From the NCBI GenBank assembly GCA_021818585.1, contig JAKATU010000025.1, forward strand, positions 1 through 41,570: 41,570 nt of DNA, given 5' to 3'. Below are positions 35,137 to 41,570 of this stretch, one piece after another; within the stretch, counting starts at the first letter, position 1; every line of letters begins with the position of its first letter. Under the pieces are notes generated by a model. It saw only the letters and a list, made by a program, of their open reading frames with translations. It was not told the origin of the DNA and did not search any database. This DNA is from Acidobacteriota bacterium. Lineage in GTDB: Bacteria > Acidobacteriota > Terriglobia > Terriglobales > Acidobacteriaceae. Both the position numbers and the translations under genes were made by a program.

Positions 35137-36147
35137 TTACTGCGGCTTCGGCGCGGCCTTCTTCTGCGCCTCACCCTCCATGCCCAGCGGAAGCTCCCGC
35201 TGCTGACGCCCAAAGCTGTCGTACGCCTGAATGATCCGCTGCACCAGGTGATGCCGCACCACGTCGCCATCCTCAAAGTGCACAAACCCAATCCCGTCCA
35301 CGCCCTGCAGCACGCCCATCGCCTCCACCAGGCCCGACCGTCGCGGGTTCGGCAGGTCGATCTGCGTCACGTCGCCCGTTATCACGGCCTTCGAATTATT
35401 CCCCAGCCGCGTCAGAAACATCTTCATCTGCTCGCTCGTCGTGTTCTGCGCCTCGTCCATGATGATGAACGCATCGTTCAGCGTCCGCCCGCGCATAAAC
35501 GCCAGCGGAGCAATCTCAATCACGTTGCGCTCCAGCATCTTGTCCACTTTCTCCGGCTCCAGCAAATCGTAAAGCGCGTCGTAGAGCGGACGGAGATAAG
35601 GGTCCACCTTTTCCTGCAAACTCCCCGGCAAAAATCCCAGTTTCTCGCCCGCTTCCACCGCTGGGCGCACCAGGATAATCCGGCTCACCTTCTTCGCCAG
35701 CAGTGCCGACGCCGCCATCGCCACCGCCAGGTACGTCTTTCCCGTACCCGCCGGGCCAATGCCAAACACCATGTCGCACTGCTCGATAAATTCCACATAC
35801 CGCCGCTGGTTCAACGAACGCGGCTGCACCATCCGCTTCGTCCCCGCCGAACGCTGACGCCCCGAATCCACCAGGCTCCGCAGCGTAATCGCGGGATCGG
35901 CCACCGCCAGCCGCAGCATCCCGTTCAACTCGCCGTTCTGCAGGTTCACCCCGGCTCGTCGCAGCGCTTCAAAATCCGCAAAGATCCGCTCCACTCGGCT
36001 CACGCTCTCCTCCGGGCCCTCCACCACCAGCCCATCGGATTCGAAATCGATATGCACATGGAGCATCGTCTCCATGAGTCTCAGGTTTTCATCGCGGGTC
36101 CCAAACAGGGGCTCAAAGTTCGGCGTGATTTCCAGCGCTTTTTTCAT
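35137..36147 (-). CDS. phoH: PhoH-family P-loop ATPase
   Basis: This PhoH-like protein of about 336 residues (PhoH/YbeZ type) has a small N-terminal domain and a P-loop ATPase core. The Walker A is GIGPAGTGKTYLAVA, Walker B region is NDAFIIMDEAQNTT, and LVRPAVEAGEKLGFLPGSLQEKVDPYLRPLYDAL is the long family signature. VITGDVTQIDLP is the sensor segment. The family is linked to RNA metabolism with YbeY and Era, as in this operon. The start is ATG 36147 (or TTG 36150); an in-frame TGA just upstream rules out longer forms. GGAGG at 36167-36163 is 12-15 bases away, rather far. Confidence 0.95.
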   Translation of the reverse strand: MKKALEITPNFEPLFGTRDENLRLMETMLHVHIDFESDGLVVEGPEESVSRVERIFADFEALRRAGVNLQNGELNGMLRLAVADPAITLRSLVDSGRQRSAGTKRMVQPRSLNQRRYVEFIEQCDMVFGIGPAGTGKTYLAVAMAASALLAKKVSRIILVRPAVEAGEKLGFLPGSLQEKVDPYLRPLYDALYDLLEPEKVDKMLERNVIEIAPLAFMRGRTLNDAFIIMDEAQNTTSEQMKMFLTRLGNNSKAVITGDVTQIDLPNPRRSGLVEAMGVLQGVDGIGFVHFEDGDVVRHHLVQRIIQAYDSFGRQQRELPLGMEGEAQKKAAPKPQ

Positions 36148-36436
36148 CAAGCGGGGTCATGACCTCCAGGACCGCATGCATCCGGCCAGTTGAGTGGATT
36201 GTGTCGGGATAACGGCTCCTGACCACGGCGCATCGCTTATGCTGCGCAGGACTCGCGCCTGCTGCGTTGCCGGGACCGGATTGGCATCGAATACCAATAT
36301 GCTCAGCCGTCGATGCGCTCAGAGTAGCCCGACTCCAGCCCATCGTCAATCCATCTTCTTCAAAAAATCTTCCCTGATACCCCATCCCCGAACCATTTCA
36401 GCAACATCCCACCCGCATCCACATCCAGCCCATCCG

Positions 36437-36775
36437 CTACCGAAACGGCTCCATCAGCCGCATCAGCTTCCCGGTATCCGCCACACCCGACTCAACCGTC
36501 CGCAGAGGCCCAATCGAAAGCTCGGCAAGTTCCTCCAGAATCGCCGCCACCCGCTCTCCGCGCGCGCCCCGCCAATCCTTCATTAACTCCCGCAGATACT
36601 CCCGTCCACTCTCGTCCAGGCCGGCTTCCCACTGCTCTTCCGTGTAAATCTTCAGCTCGCCGCCTTCTTCCACCAGCAGCACCAGCGCCGCCCCATGGTC
36701 GTCCTGTCCCGAGTTGTAGCGCAGCAGCACATAGCGCCGCCGCAAAGGCTGGTCGATTCCTGTTTCCATCCGCAT
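36437..36775 (-). CDS. Conserved-looking hypothetical protein, 112 residues
   Basis: This soluble 112-residue protein starts RRRYVLLRYNSGQDDHGAALVLLVEEGGELKIY, then has an acidic helical part (EEQWEAGLDESGREYLRELMKDW, AAILEELAELSIGPLRTVESG). I do not recognise a family. The codon use is typical of the neighbours and the reading frame is clean, so I believe it is real. It lies 128 bases downstream of the HipA-like kinase gene on the same strand; small partner proteins are common next to HipA-like kinases, but no such function is shown. The ATG at 36775 or 36769 are both possible starts. Confidence 0.7.
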   Translation of the reverse strand: MRMETGIDQPLRRRYVLLRYNSGQDDHGAALVLLVEEGGELKIYTEEQWEAGLDESGREYLRELMKDWRGARGERVAAILEELAELSIGPLRTVESGVADTGKLMRLMEPFR

Positions 36776-36903
36776 CCCATCAGCATCGGACCATCTGCTT
36801 TCTTACAACAGAACTGCCGAACACTTTCGTTCAGGATTCTCAGGCTCTTTCCCAAAAGGGGGGAATGGAAACAAGCCGTGACAGGCCCATCATATACTCA
36901 ACC

Positions 36904-37782
36904 TTACGAATCAGCCACACGCTTCGACATCCGCGCTGTGATCGCCGGACGGCAACTCACATCCAGGCCCACTGCGGCATCTTGGAGATACGCCACCGCC
37001 TCGGCCATCAACCCATCCAGCCGCTTCCGCCTCGCCGCCAGTTGCCCGAACGTCCTCTGTAAAGCGGCAGCATCCGCCCACTCCCCCGGAATCCTCGCCA
37101 GAATCCGCTCCACCACATCCGCGCTCAGCCCATCCACCCTGCCCATCCACTCCGCCAAAACGCTCTTGTCCAGCGCATCCCGGTAAAGCTCGGGATTCGG
37201 CATCGTCAACTGCCGCGCACTCGTCACCGCCTCCCCGCTGAATCCGCCCAGGCAGCAGTCATGATCAATAAAACTCGCCCGCAGAGACCCACCCGAAGAA
37301 AGAAACAAACACTGCCGCCGATCGCAATTGTTCGCCCACAAATCCGCCACCAGCGCGCCCACAAAATCCCGCCGATTCGCCACCCGGTTGTGCCAGCTCC
37401 TCGGAATTACCTGGTACGTCGGCAAATCATTCGCTGAAAGCGTCAGGCTCGACCCAAAGTGCAGTCCCGCCTCCGGCCGAATCCACTCCCCGTTCGAGCG
37501 CTCAAACCACGCCTCCGGAAACCGGTCCAGAAACTCATCCGTAACCAGAATCGCGCTCCATCGGGGCACCGGCAACCCCATCGCCGCCATCAGCTCCGTC
37601 CCAACCACTTCCTTCAAGGCCGCATCCGGGCTTCCCCCGCTGCGCCACTTCAGCACCCAAAGCTCGCCCCCCGTCGACATCACAATCGAGGGTTGGCTGC
37701 AACCGTGCAACTTGGACACAAACGTAACCGCGCAAGGCAAAGAAGAGCGATGAAGCGGGTTCCGGGAACCGCGGAAAAACAT
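36904..37782 (-). CDS. HipA-like protein kinase (HipA_2 type)
   Basis: This 292-residue protein resembles stand-alone HipA-family kinases. The putative ATP-binding Lys is in ELWVLKWRSGG, and the Glu partner in LKEVVGTELMAAMGLPVP. The catalytic region reads ALVADLWANNCDRRQCLFL, with the Asp of the NCDR motif. The metal-binding Asp is in ASFIDHDCCLGG. A C-terminal helical part follows. HipA kinases phosphorylate translation factors such as glutamyl-tRNA synthetase in some toxin pairs; no HipB-like antitoxin is beside this gene, so a different role is possible. The N-terminus (MFFRGSRNPLHRSSLP) is uncertain. Confidence 0.75.
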   Translation of the reverse strand: MFFRGSRNPLHRSSLPCAVTFVSKLHGCSQPSIVMSTGGELWVLKWRSGGSPDAALKEVVGTELMAAMGLPVPRWSAILVTDEFLDRFPEAWFERSNGEWIRPEAGLHFGSSLTLSANDLPTYQVIPRSWHNRVANRRDFVGALVADLWANNCDRRQCLFLSSGGSLRASFIDHDCCLGGFSGEAVTSARQLTMPNPELYRDALDKSVLAEWMGRVDGLSADVVERILARIPGEWADAAALQRTFGQLAARRKRLDGLMAEAVAYLQDAAVGLDVSCRPAITARMSKRVADS

Positions 37783-38201
37783 GGCTCTAATACCTCAGGC
37801 AGTTAGGAAAACATCCGGCAACACAGAAAACCGGCAAAAACCCATGAATTGAGCCCTCCCCGCAGGCAAGGCCCGCATCACGGCGCGTCTGCAAACCATG
37901 GGGAAAATCTAATCTACTCTCGCAACCCAGAATATAAGAACGTAACTTTTTAGGTATCACTTACGAGGGATCATTAACTGCAACTTATGTGGGATAAACG
38001 GGTGACCCATCCCCTGCCCAGACCGAGTGGCAAACAAGTCGAATGGGGCCCCAACGGGGACGTGGGAATCTCGCCAAAGGCGCGACCCCTGCTCGTCACG
38101 GTCAGGCGCGCTCCCATCGCCGGCTGTCTTCCGTTGGTCGGCATACGAGGTCACAAACAATGCCACGCTTCGGAATCCCTATCCCGCGCTATCCTTGCCG
38201 C
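37783..38201. other. 419-base intergenic region with a REP-like element
   Basis: No gene is convincing in this divergent gap. It holds a perfect 10-bp palindrome TGGGGCCCCA (38044-38053) and, at 38058-38088, a copy of the repeat found at 32113-32143. The remainder (37800-37960) is AT-richer and probably carries the promoter of the kinase gene, but I cannot fix its boxes. Confidence 0.5.
38058..38088. repeat. Dispersed repeat copy (matches 32113-32143)
   Basis: 31 bases with two mismatches to the copy beside era (shared words GGACGTGGGAATC and AAAGGCGCGACCC). Both copies lie in intergenic DNA, as expected of REP-type elements. Confidence 0.75.
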
Positions 38202-38558
38202 ATGAATATGTTCGACCGGCTAACCGAAACCGCCATCGCAGACACCGACCTGCTCCTCAGCAATGACAAGCACGGCGACATCTTACCCACTTCCCGCAAA
38301 GTCGATTTCGCCTTCAACACCGACGATGAGCAAAAAGCCAACGACTTCGCCGAATTCATCAAAGAAAAGTCCTACGGTCGAACAGAAATTACCAGCCTCG
38401 ACCAAGGCGGCTTCCGCATTCTCGTCTTCGTCGACATGCCCATCACCCAGAACCTCATCCTCTGCGTCTCCGGATTCATGCTCTGCCTCAGCCGCCTCTT
38501 CACCATCGACTACGACGGCTGGGGCTCCATCATCCAGAAGCCAATCGAAGAACTCTGA
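38202..38558 (+). CDS. RraB-like regulator of ribonuclease E
   Basis: This 118-residue protein has the RraB fold signature. It opens IADTDLLLSNDKHGDILPTSRKVDFAFNTDDEQKANDFAEFIKEKSY and ends FTIDYDGWGSIIQKPIEEL; the YDGWG plus P near the C-terminus is the most telling match to E. coli RraB. RraB binds RNase E and inhibits some of its cleavages in gamma-proteobacteria. This window also encodes an RNase G/E, but no interaction is shown. ATG 38202 (MNMFDRL) or ATG 38208 are the likely starts; earlier in-frame codons fall in a repeat-rich stretch. The next gene follows after 51 bases. Confidence 0.8.
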   Translation: MNMFDRLTETAIADTDLLLSNDKHGDILPTSRKVDFAFNTDDEQKANDFAEFIKEKSYGRTEITSLDQGGFRILVFVDMPITQNLILCVSGFMLCLSRLFTIDYDGWGSIIQKPIEEL

Positions 38559-38609
38559 CAATCACCACCCCGCATTGACTTTCCACCCTGTCCCCGCGAA
38601 GATGCTCTC

Positions 38610-39431
38610 GTGCCCGACACCATTCAATGCGCCGCCCACGGAGAAACCCCCGAGACCTACATCTGCACCCACCTTCAGGGCGAATCCTTCGGCCTGGGAT
38701 TCAACCGTGAAGATCCCTCCGAAGAAAACCCTTATCCCGACGCCTGGTGCGACGCCTGCGAATCCCTCCGCGCCAACCACGACGGGTGGGAAAATGTCCC
38801 CGACAATCTCTGCAAGATTGTCCTGCTCTGCTCCGTCTGTTACGAGCGCGCCCGCATCCGCAACACCCGCCCATCCGTCACCTTCGACGACCTCGCGCAA
38901 CTGCGATGGAAATGCGGGCACTGCGAAGAATGGCACCACGGCCCTTGCCTCGACTACGGCTACGACAAACCCTTTTATTGGGACGACAAAGAGCAGGAAG
39001 CAAGCCGCCAACCGGCGGACCATCAGGATCTCCCCAAAACCTTCCTCAACGAAGACTACTGCTCCATCGACGGCGAGTATTTCTTCATCCGTGGGCTCAT
39101 CCACCTGCCCATCCTCGGCGCCGCCGAGTCCCTCTGCTGGGGTGTCTGGGGATCACTCAGCCGCGACAATTTCCAGAAGCTCCTGAGCATGGAAAACGAC
39201 CCCGAATGCGTAAATCTCCCGCCCATGTTCTCCTGGCTCAGCACCAGCATCGCCGACTACCCCGACACGCTCAGCCTTAAAATGTACGCCCACATCCAGC
39301 CGCCCGGCACGCGCCCCCACTTCCGCCTCGAACCCTCTGACCACCCCTTCGCCCTCGAATACCACCAGGGCATCACCCCCGAGCGAGTCAAAGGAATCAT
39401 GCTCCGCCGCCTCCCCGCCCTCAACGCCTGA
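38610..39431 (+). CDS. DUF2199-type protein with N-terminal Cys/His motifs
   Basis: This protein has about 273 residues. The N-terminal part has Cys pairs (IQCAAHGETPETYIC, WCDACESL, LCSVCYERA) and may bind zinc. The second half fits DUF2199: WKCGHCEEWHHGPCLDYGYDKPFYW, then NEDYCSIDGEYFFIRGLIHLPILGAAESLCWGVWGSLS, and LSLKMYAHIQPPGTRPHFRLEPSDHP. The function of this family is unknown. The start is GTG 38610 (VPDTIQC as Met); the nearby ATG at 38600 is out of frame. It is the second gene after the RraB-like one, likely one transcript, and convergent with the secreted protein gene (15-base gap). Confidence 0.82.
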   Translation: MPDTIQCAAHGETPETYICTHLQGESFGLGFNREDPSEENPYPDAWCDACESLRANHDGWENVPDNLCKIVLLCSVCYERARIRNTRPSVTFDDLAQLRWKCGHCEEWHHGPCLDYGYDKPFYWDDKEQEASRQPADHQDLPKTFLNEDYCSIDGEYFFIRGLIHLPILGAAESLCWGVWGSLSRDNFQKLLSMENDPECVNLPPMFSWLSTSIADYPDTLSLKMYAHIQPPGTRPHFRLEPSDHPFALEYHQGITPERVKGIMLRRLPALNA

Positions 39432-39446
39432 TCGCAGCCCAACTCC

Positions 39447-40067
39447 CTAATCGCAAGGCGTCGGAGATATCCTCGGCTTCGGATAGGGCCTTCCCATGAC
39501 ATCGTCATACTCCAGCAAAGCGCAACCCTCGCGCACGTACTTGGTTCCACGAAACCGGAACCGCTGCAAAAATCTCTCCATGGCCGAATCATTTGATCCA
39601 AGCACAAGATCGAAGTACCCGTCCGTCTCCGATTTCTCAAACTCAAATGAGTTAACCCCAGCGGTCGACAGCAAAATCCCTGTGGCAAGCAAGGTGCGCG
39701 GATCGCCCGTACCGCCAACAAGCCAGAAAGGACAACTACCCACCGCACCGCACATACACACCCCATTCCCCTGCACCAGCAAAGCCTTTTGACCGTCGAG
39801 CCCAATCTCTACTCGCCCCACTCGCAAATGCTCAAACAAGCCGCTGGCAGTTGTTGGATCCCACGGCCCCGGGTCCTTCACACACGCCGCAATGACTCGT
39901 CTTGATGCCCGCTTCAAAACAGCCCTTTGGGCAGCAGAAAGCCGCACCTTCCCACTCCCAATCGTCTGCTTCCAGGGAATCTCATGCAGCTTCGGCACCA
40001 CCCACGTCCGCTCCGCAAAGGCCGTCGCAATGCAAAGCAGGAAAACAAGCCAAACAGCTTTCTTCAC
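39447..40067 (-). CDS. Secreted hypothetical protein
   Basis: This protein has about 206 residues and an N-terminal signal peptide (KKAVWLVFLLCIATAFA, then ERTWVVPKLHEIPW). The mature part contains a paired-Cys motif GNGVCMCGAVGSCPFW and the segment EIGLDGQKALLVQGNG. Cys at 'VIAACVK' and near the end (EGCALLEYD, SPTPCD) suggest disulfides. I do not recognise a family. GTG 40067 is preferred because GGAG lies five bases upstream; GTG 40085 is an alternative. It is 55 bases downstream of the ACP-like membrane protein gene. Confidence 0.75.
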   Translation of the reverse strand: MKKAVWLVFLLCIATAFAERTWVVPKLHEIPWKQTIGSGKVRLSAAQRAVLKRASRRVIAACVKDPGPWDPTTASGLFEHLRVGRVEIGLDGQKALLVQGNGVCMCGAVGSCPFWLVGGTGDPRTLLATGILLSTAGVNSFEFEKSETDGYFDLVLGSNDSAMERFLQRFRFRGTKYVREGCALLEYDDVMGRPYPKPRISPTPCD

Positions 40068-40122
40068 AAACCCTCCAGTGAGCACTTCAAAAAAAGTGAA
40101 GTCTCAACCTTAGTCCTGACCC

Positions 40123-40851
40123 TCAATAGATATTCAAATCCTGCGGCACTCTCGTCCCGTCCGAAATCTTTTCCAGCTTGATAGAAGTCATCATCGCAAT
40201 CAGCCGCCTCACCGCCTGCAACACATCCTCCTCAAACCAACCGCCAAATTCCCTCGCAAAAGCGCCATAATTCCGAGCCAGAACAAGCTCGGCAAGCTCA
40301 CCAAAAGTCTTCGCTCCCACCGGAAATGTCCGCGCCAAACGACCAAGCGCCCAGGAAACAGGAAAGATCAAAACGACCGAGCCAATGCCAATCCAAATCC
40401 CGCTGATCGGTAGCCCCGCAACCACCCGAAGAGAGATCAGAAACGCGGCGGGCCCAAAAAGGGCAAGCGCCACCAGCCACAAAGGCCACATGAAGCGCGG
40501 CATTCTCCACCTCGTAACTTCCTCGACCGAGCGCCAAATAGTCCTGCGCTCCCGCCAGGGAACCAGATCGCGAAGCAACGTCGATGGGCGAATTCGCTCC
40601 CTCGGAAAATCCAACACTTCCATGAACGCGCGTCTCAGTCGATAGAACGAGACCGAAGACAGACAAACTTCACTCGGAGAAGAATCCCCCTGCTCGCAAA
40701 TCCTGTCCGTCAACTCCTTGACAGTCATCCCGCAAAGCCCGTAGTAATCCCCAAGCTCGACGCCGAACGATGCCTCCATCGCCTCGAACAGCTCCCAGGC
40801 ATCCTCGCGAAGCACCGGGTCCCGCTCCCGGTCCGCATTAAGCAGCGCCAT
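40123..40851 (-). CDS. Membrane protein with acyl-carrier-protein-like half-domains
   Basis: This 242-residue protein has two hydrophobic helices in the middle (FMWPLWLVALALFGPAAFLISL and GIWIGIGSVVLIFPVSWAL). The N-terminal part (DAWELFEAMEASFGVELGDYYGLCGMTVKELTDRI) resembles the second half of acyl carrier proteins. RLRRAFMEVLDFPRERIRPSTLLRDLVP, and again at the C-terminus AVRRLIAMMTSIKLEKISDGTRVPQDLNI, resemble the first half. The DSL serine for phosphopantetheine is not present. I do not know the function. The similarity is my own reading and would need a profile search. It probably shares a transcript with the secreted protein. Confidence 0.65.
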   Translation of the reverse strand: MALLNADRERDPVLREDAWELFEAMEASFGVELGDYYGLCGMTVKELTDRICEQGDSSPSEVCLSSVSFYRLRRAFMEVLDFPRERIRPSTLLRDLVPWRERRTIWRSVEEVTRWRMPRFMWPLWLVALALFGPAAFLISLRVVAGLPISGIWIGIGSVVLIFPVSWALGRLARTFPVGAKTFGELAELVLARNYGAFAREFGGWFEEDVLQAVRRLIAMMTSIKLEKISDGTRVPQDLNIY

Positions 40852-40918
40852 GAACCAACCCCCACTGCAACAACGCCATTATCCTCCACCCTCCAGCACC
40901 CGAAACACAGCCTTCCTA

Positions 40919-40947
40919 TTGACCCTACCCGCATTTCCCCGTAAACT
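40919..40947 (+). promoter_or_regulatory. Sigma-70-type promoter of rpsT
   Basis: -35 TTGACC (40919-40924), a 17-base spacer, then -10 TAAACT (40942-40947). This would give a leader of about 75 bases before rpsT. Confidence 0.6.
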
Positions 40948-41027
40948 GAGGTTTTGCAGGGATGCGGCTAAGTTGCGCCTTCTGCCTGCATCCCATTTCA
41001 GCAATCATCGAAGGATCTCGATACACC

Positions 41028-41297
41028 ATGGCGAATCATGTTTCCTCGCTCAAGCGCGCCCGTCAGACCGAACGCAAGACTGCGGTAAACCGCGCCAACA
41101 AGAGCCGCATCCGCACCTCGCTTCGCGCCCTGCGCGAGGCCATCCAGTCCGGCGACCTCAAGACCGCCCAGGACCAGTACAAGGCAACCGCCTCGGCACT
41201 CGACAAGAGCGTGCAGAAGGGCATCCTCCACGCCAACACCGCTTCGCGCTACAAGAGCCGCCTCAACGCCCGCGTCAAGGCACTCACAACCGCGTAA
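41028..41297 (+). CDS. rpsT: 30S ribosomal protein S20
   Basis: This 89-residue S20 protein has the expected length and opening [34 protein letters not shown] three-helix bundle rich in Lys/Arg ends with [23 protein letters not shown], the conserved C-terminal part. It binds 16S rRNA early in 30S assembly. ATG 41028 follows AAGGA (41011-41015) at a rather long 12-base spacing. It has its own promoter and terminator and is monocistronic, as is common for rpsT. Confidence 0.97.
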   Translation: MANHVSSLKRARQTERKTAVNRANKSRIRTSLRALREAIQSGDLKTAQDQYKATASALDKSVQKGILHANTASRYKSRLNARVKALTTA

Positions 41298-41322
41298 GTC
41301 CACCCGGATTTCACAACACCAC

Positions 41323-41352
41323 AAAGGCTCCCGCCAACCGCGGGGGCCTTTT
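41323..41352 (+). terminator. Rho-independent terminator of rpsT
   Basis: The stem AAAGGCTCCCGC with GCGGGGGCCTTT (one T-G pair; 41323-41334 and 41340-41351), 5-base loop, is followed by TTTT. It lies 25 bases after the rpsT stop. Confidence 0.88.
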
Positions 41353-41383
41353 CGCGCTGCATTGCACTCGCCGCCAGCCCCCA

Positions 41384-41417
41384 TAAAAACGGGGAGCAGC
41401 CATCCGCCGCTCCCCGT
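41384..41417 (-). terminator. Minus-strand terminator facing the IS end
   Basis: The stem ACGGGGAGC / GCTCCCCGT (41389-41397 with 41409-41417) is followed on the minus strand by TTTTTA (complement of 41383-41388). It would stop transcripts entering from the right. Confidence 0.7.
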
Positions 41418-41444
41418 CTGCCTTCATAACCACCAACCTCCTAA

Positions 41445-41570
41445 GAATCTGTCCATAAACTAAGCGAGTCTTTTGAGGAGCGTGTGTGTAAAGCTGATCC
41501 AGAGCATGGACTCTGCGGAAGTTGGGCAAAGTTCGTAGTCTTTGCTGAACCTCCGGGACCATCCCATCCA
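41445..41570 (-). mobile_element. End of an IS5-family insertion sequence (partial)
   Basis: The right edge of the window holds the C-terminal end of an IS5-type transposase on the minus strand. The probable terminal inverted repeat (GAATCTGTCCATAAAC, 41445-41460) is preceded by a TA. The other end is outside the window, so repeat and target duplication cannot be checked. Confidence 0.65.
41460..41570 (-). CDS. IS5-family transposase, C-terminal fragment
   Basis: Reading from the window edge on the minus strand gives 36 codons to a TAG at 41462-41460. They contain RRFSKDYELCPTSAESMLW and then THTLLKRLA, matching the conserved end of IS5/IS427-type transposases, where RxSKDYE(x)n(S/T)xxxM precedes a final hydrophobic helix ending RRLA. 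The gene continues outside the window. Its stop codon falls at the edge of the terminal repeat, as is usual in this group. Confidence 0.8.
   Translation of the reverse strand, partial: WMGWSRRFSKDYELCPTSAESMLWISFTHTLLKRLA

Noticed and set aside
33337..36162. 941-codon open frame antisense to phoH, ybeY and the CNNM gene
   Set aside because: The protein is Arg/His/Gln-rich nonsense; the opposite strand carries three recognised genes. It is a by-product of high GC and codon bias.
36113..36385. 90-codon open frame overlapping the start of phoH
   Set aside because: No family features and overlaps phoH; its short 3' part (MTPLDEKSAG) has GGAGG only two bases upstream, too close for a leader peptide.

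Overview
The window looks like a chromosomal segment of a high-GC Gram-negative bacterium, most likely an Acidobacteriota (Terriglobia/Acidobacteriaceae type). The evidence is indirect: the style of the RNase G/E, MreC and arylsulfotransferase proteins, the bacterial mreBCD-mrdA-rodA-rng and phoH-ybeY-CNNM-era clusters, and short dispersed repeats in the intergenic DNA. The organism call is inference; no rRNA or tRNA gene is visible to confirm it.

Layout. (1) 1-3.6 kb: the right end of an IS630-type element has cut into a polysaccharide flippase gene, followed by a glycosyltransferase, a methyltransferase-like gene and a small GlsB-type membrane protein. (2) 3.7-8.4 kb, minus strand: a leucine/isovalerate-type catabolic cluster (acyl-CoA carboxylase carboxyltransferase subunit, four-helix membrane protein, HMG-CoA lyase, enoyl-CoA hydratase) headed by an HD-domain protein and divergent from a zinc-ribbon/XRE regulator. 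(3) 9.2-12.1 kb: an arylsulfotransferase-like lipoprotein and an outer-membrane beta-barrel protein. (4) 12.4-21.9 kb, minus strand: the cell-shape operon mreB-mreC-mreD-mrdA-rodA, then an unusual RNase G/E after a 373-base leader. (5) 22-27.3 kb: an aldehyde dehydrogenase, two tandem acyltransferase-3 paralogs and alanine dehydrogenase with a strong terminator. (6) 27.4-32 kb: a glycine-zipper lipoprotein and a divergent NtrY/NtrX-like two-component pair. (7) 32.2-36.1 kb, minus strand: phoH-ybeY-CNNM/CorC-era. (8) 36.4-40.9 kb: accessory genes (HipA-like kinase, an RraB-like RNase E inhibitor, a DUF2199 protein, a secreted protein and an ACP-like membrane protein). (9) 41.0-41.6 kb: rpsT with its promoter and terminator, then the truncated end of an IS5-type element.

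How the parts relate. The mre/mrd genes encode the elongasome that guides lateral wall synthesis. RNase G/E is traditionally linked to that locus, and an RraB-like protein that may restrain RNase E lies 23 kb away. The leucine cluster supplies the carboxyltransferase, hydratase and lyase steps but lacks a visible biotin carboxylase subunit. The most unusual items are the RNase G/E whose S1 domain is split by a roughly 490-residue acidic and arginine-rich insert with a repeated FVLPGE motif, the NtrX-like regulator lacking a GAFTGA loop, the ACP-like membrane protein with rearranged half-domains, and a near-identical 137-bp tract shared by the two acyltransferases. I found no CRISPR array and no clear defence system.
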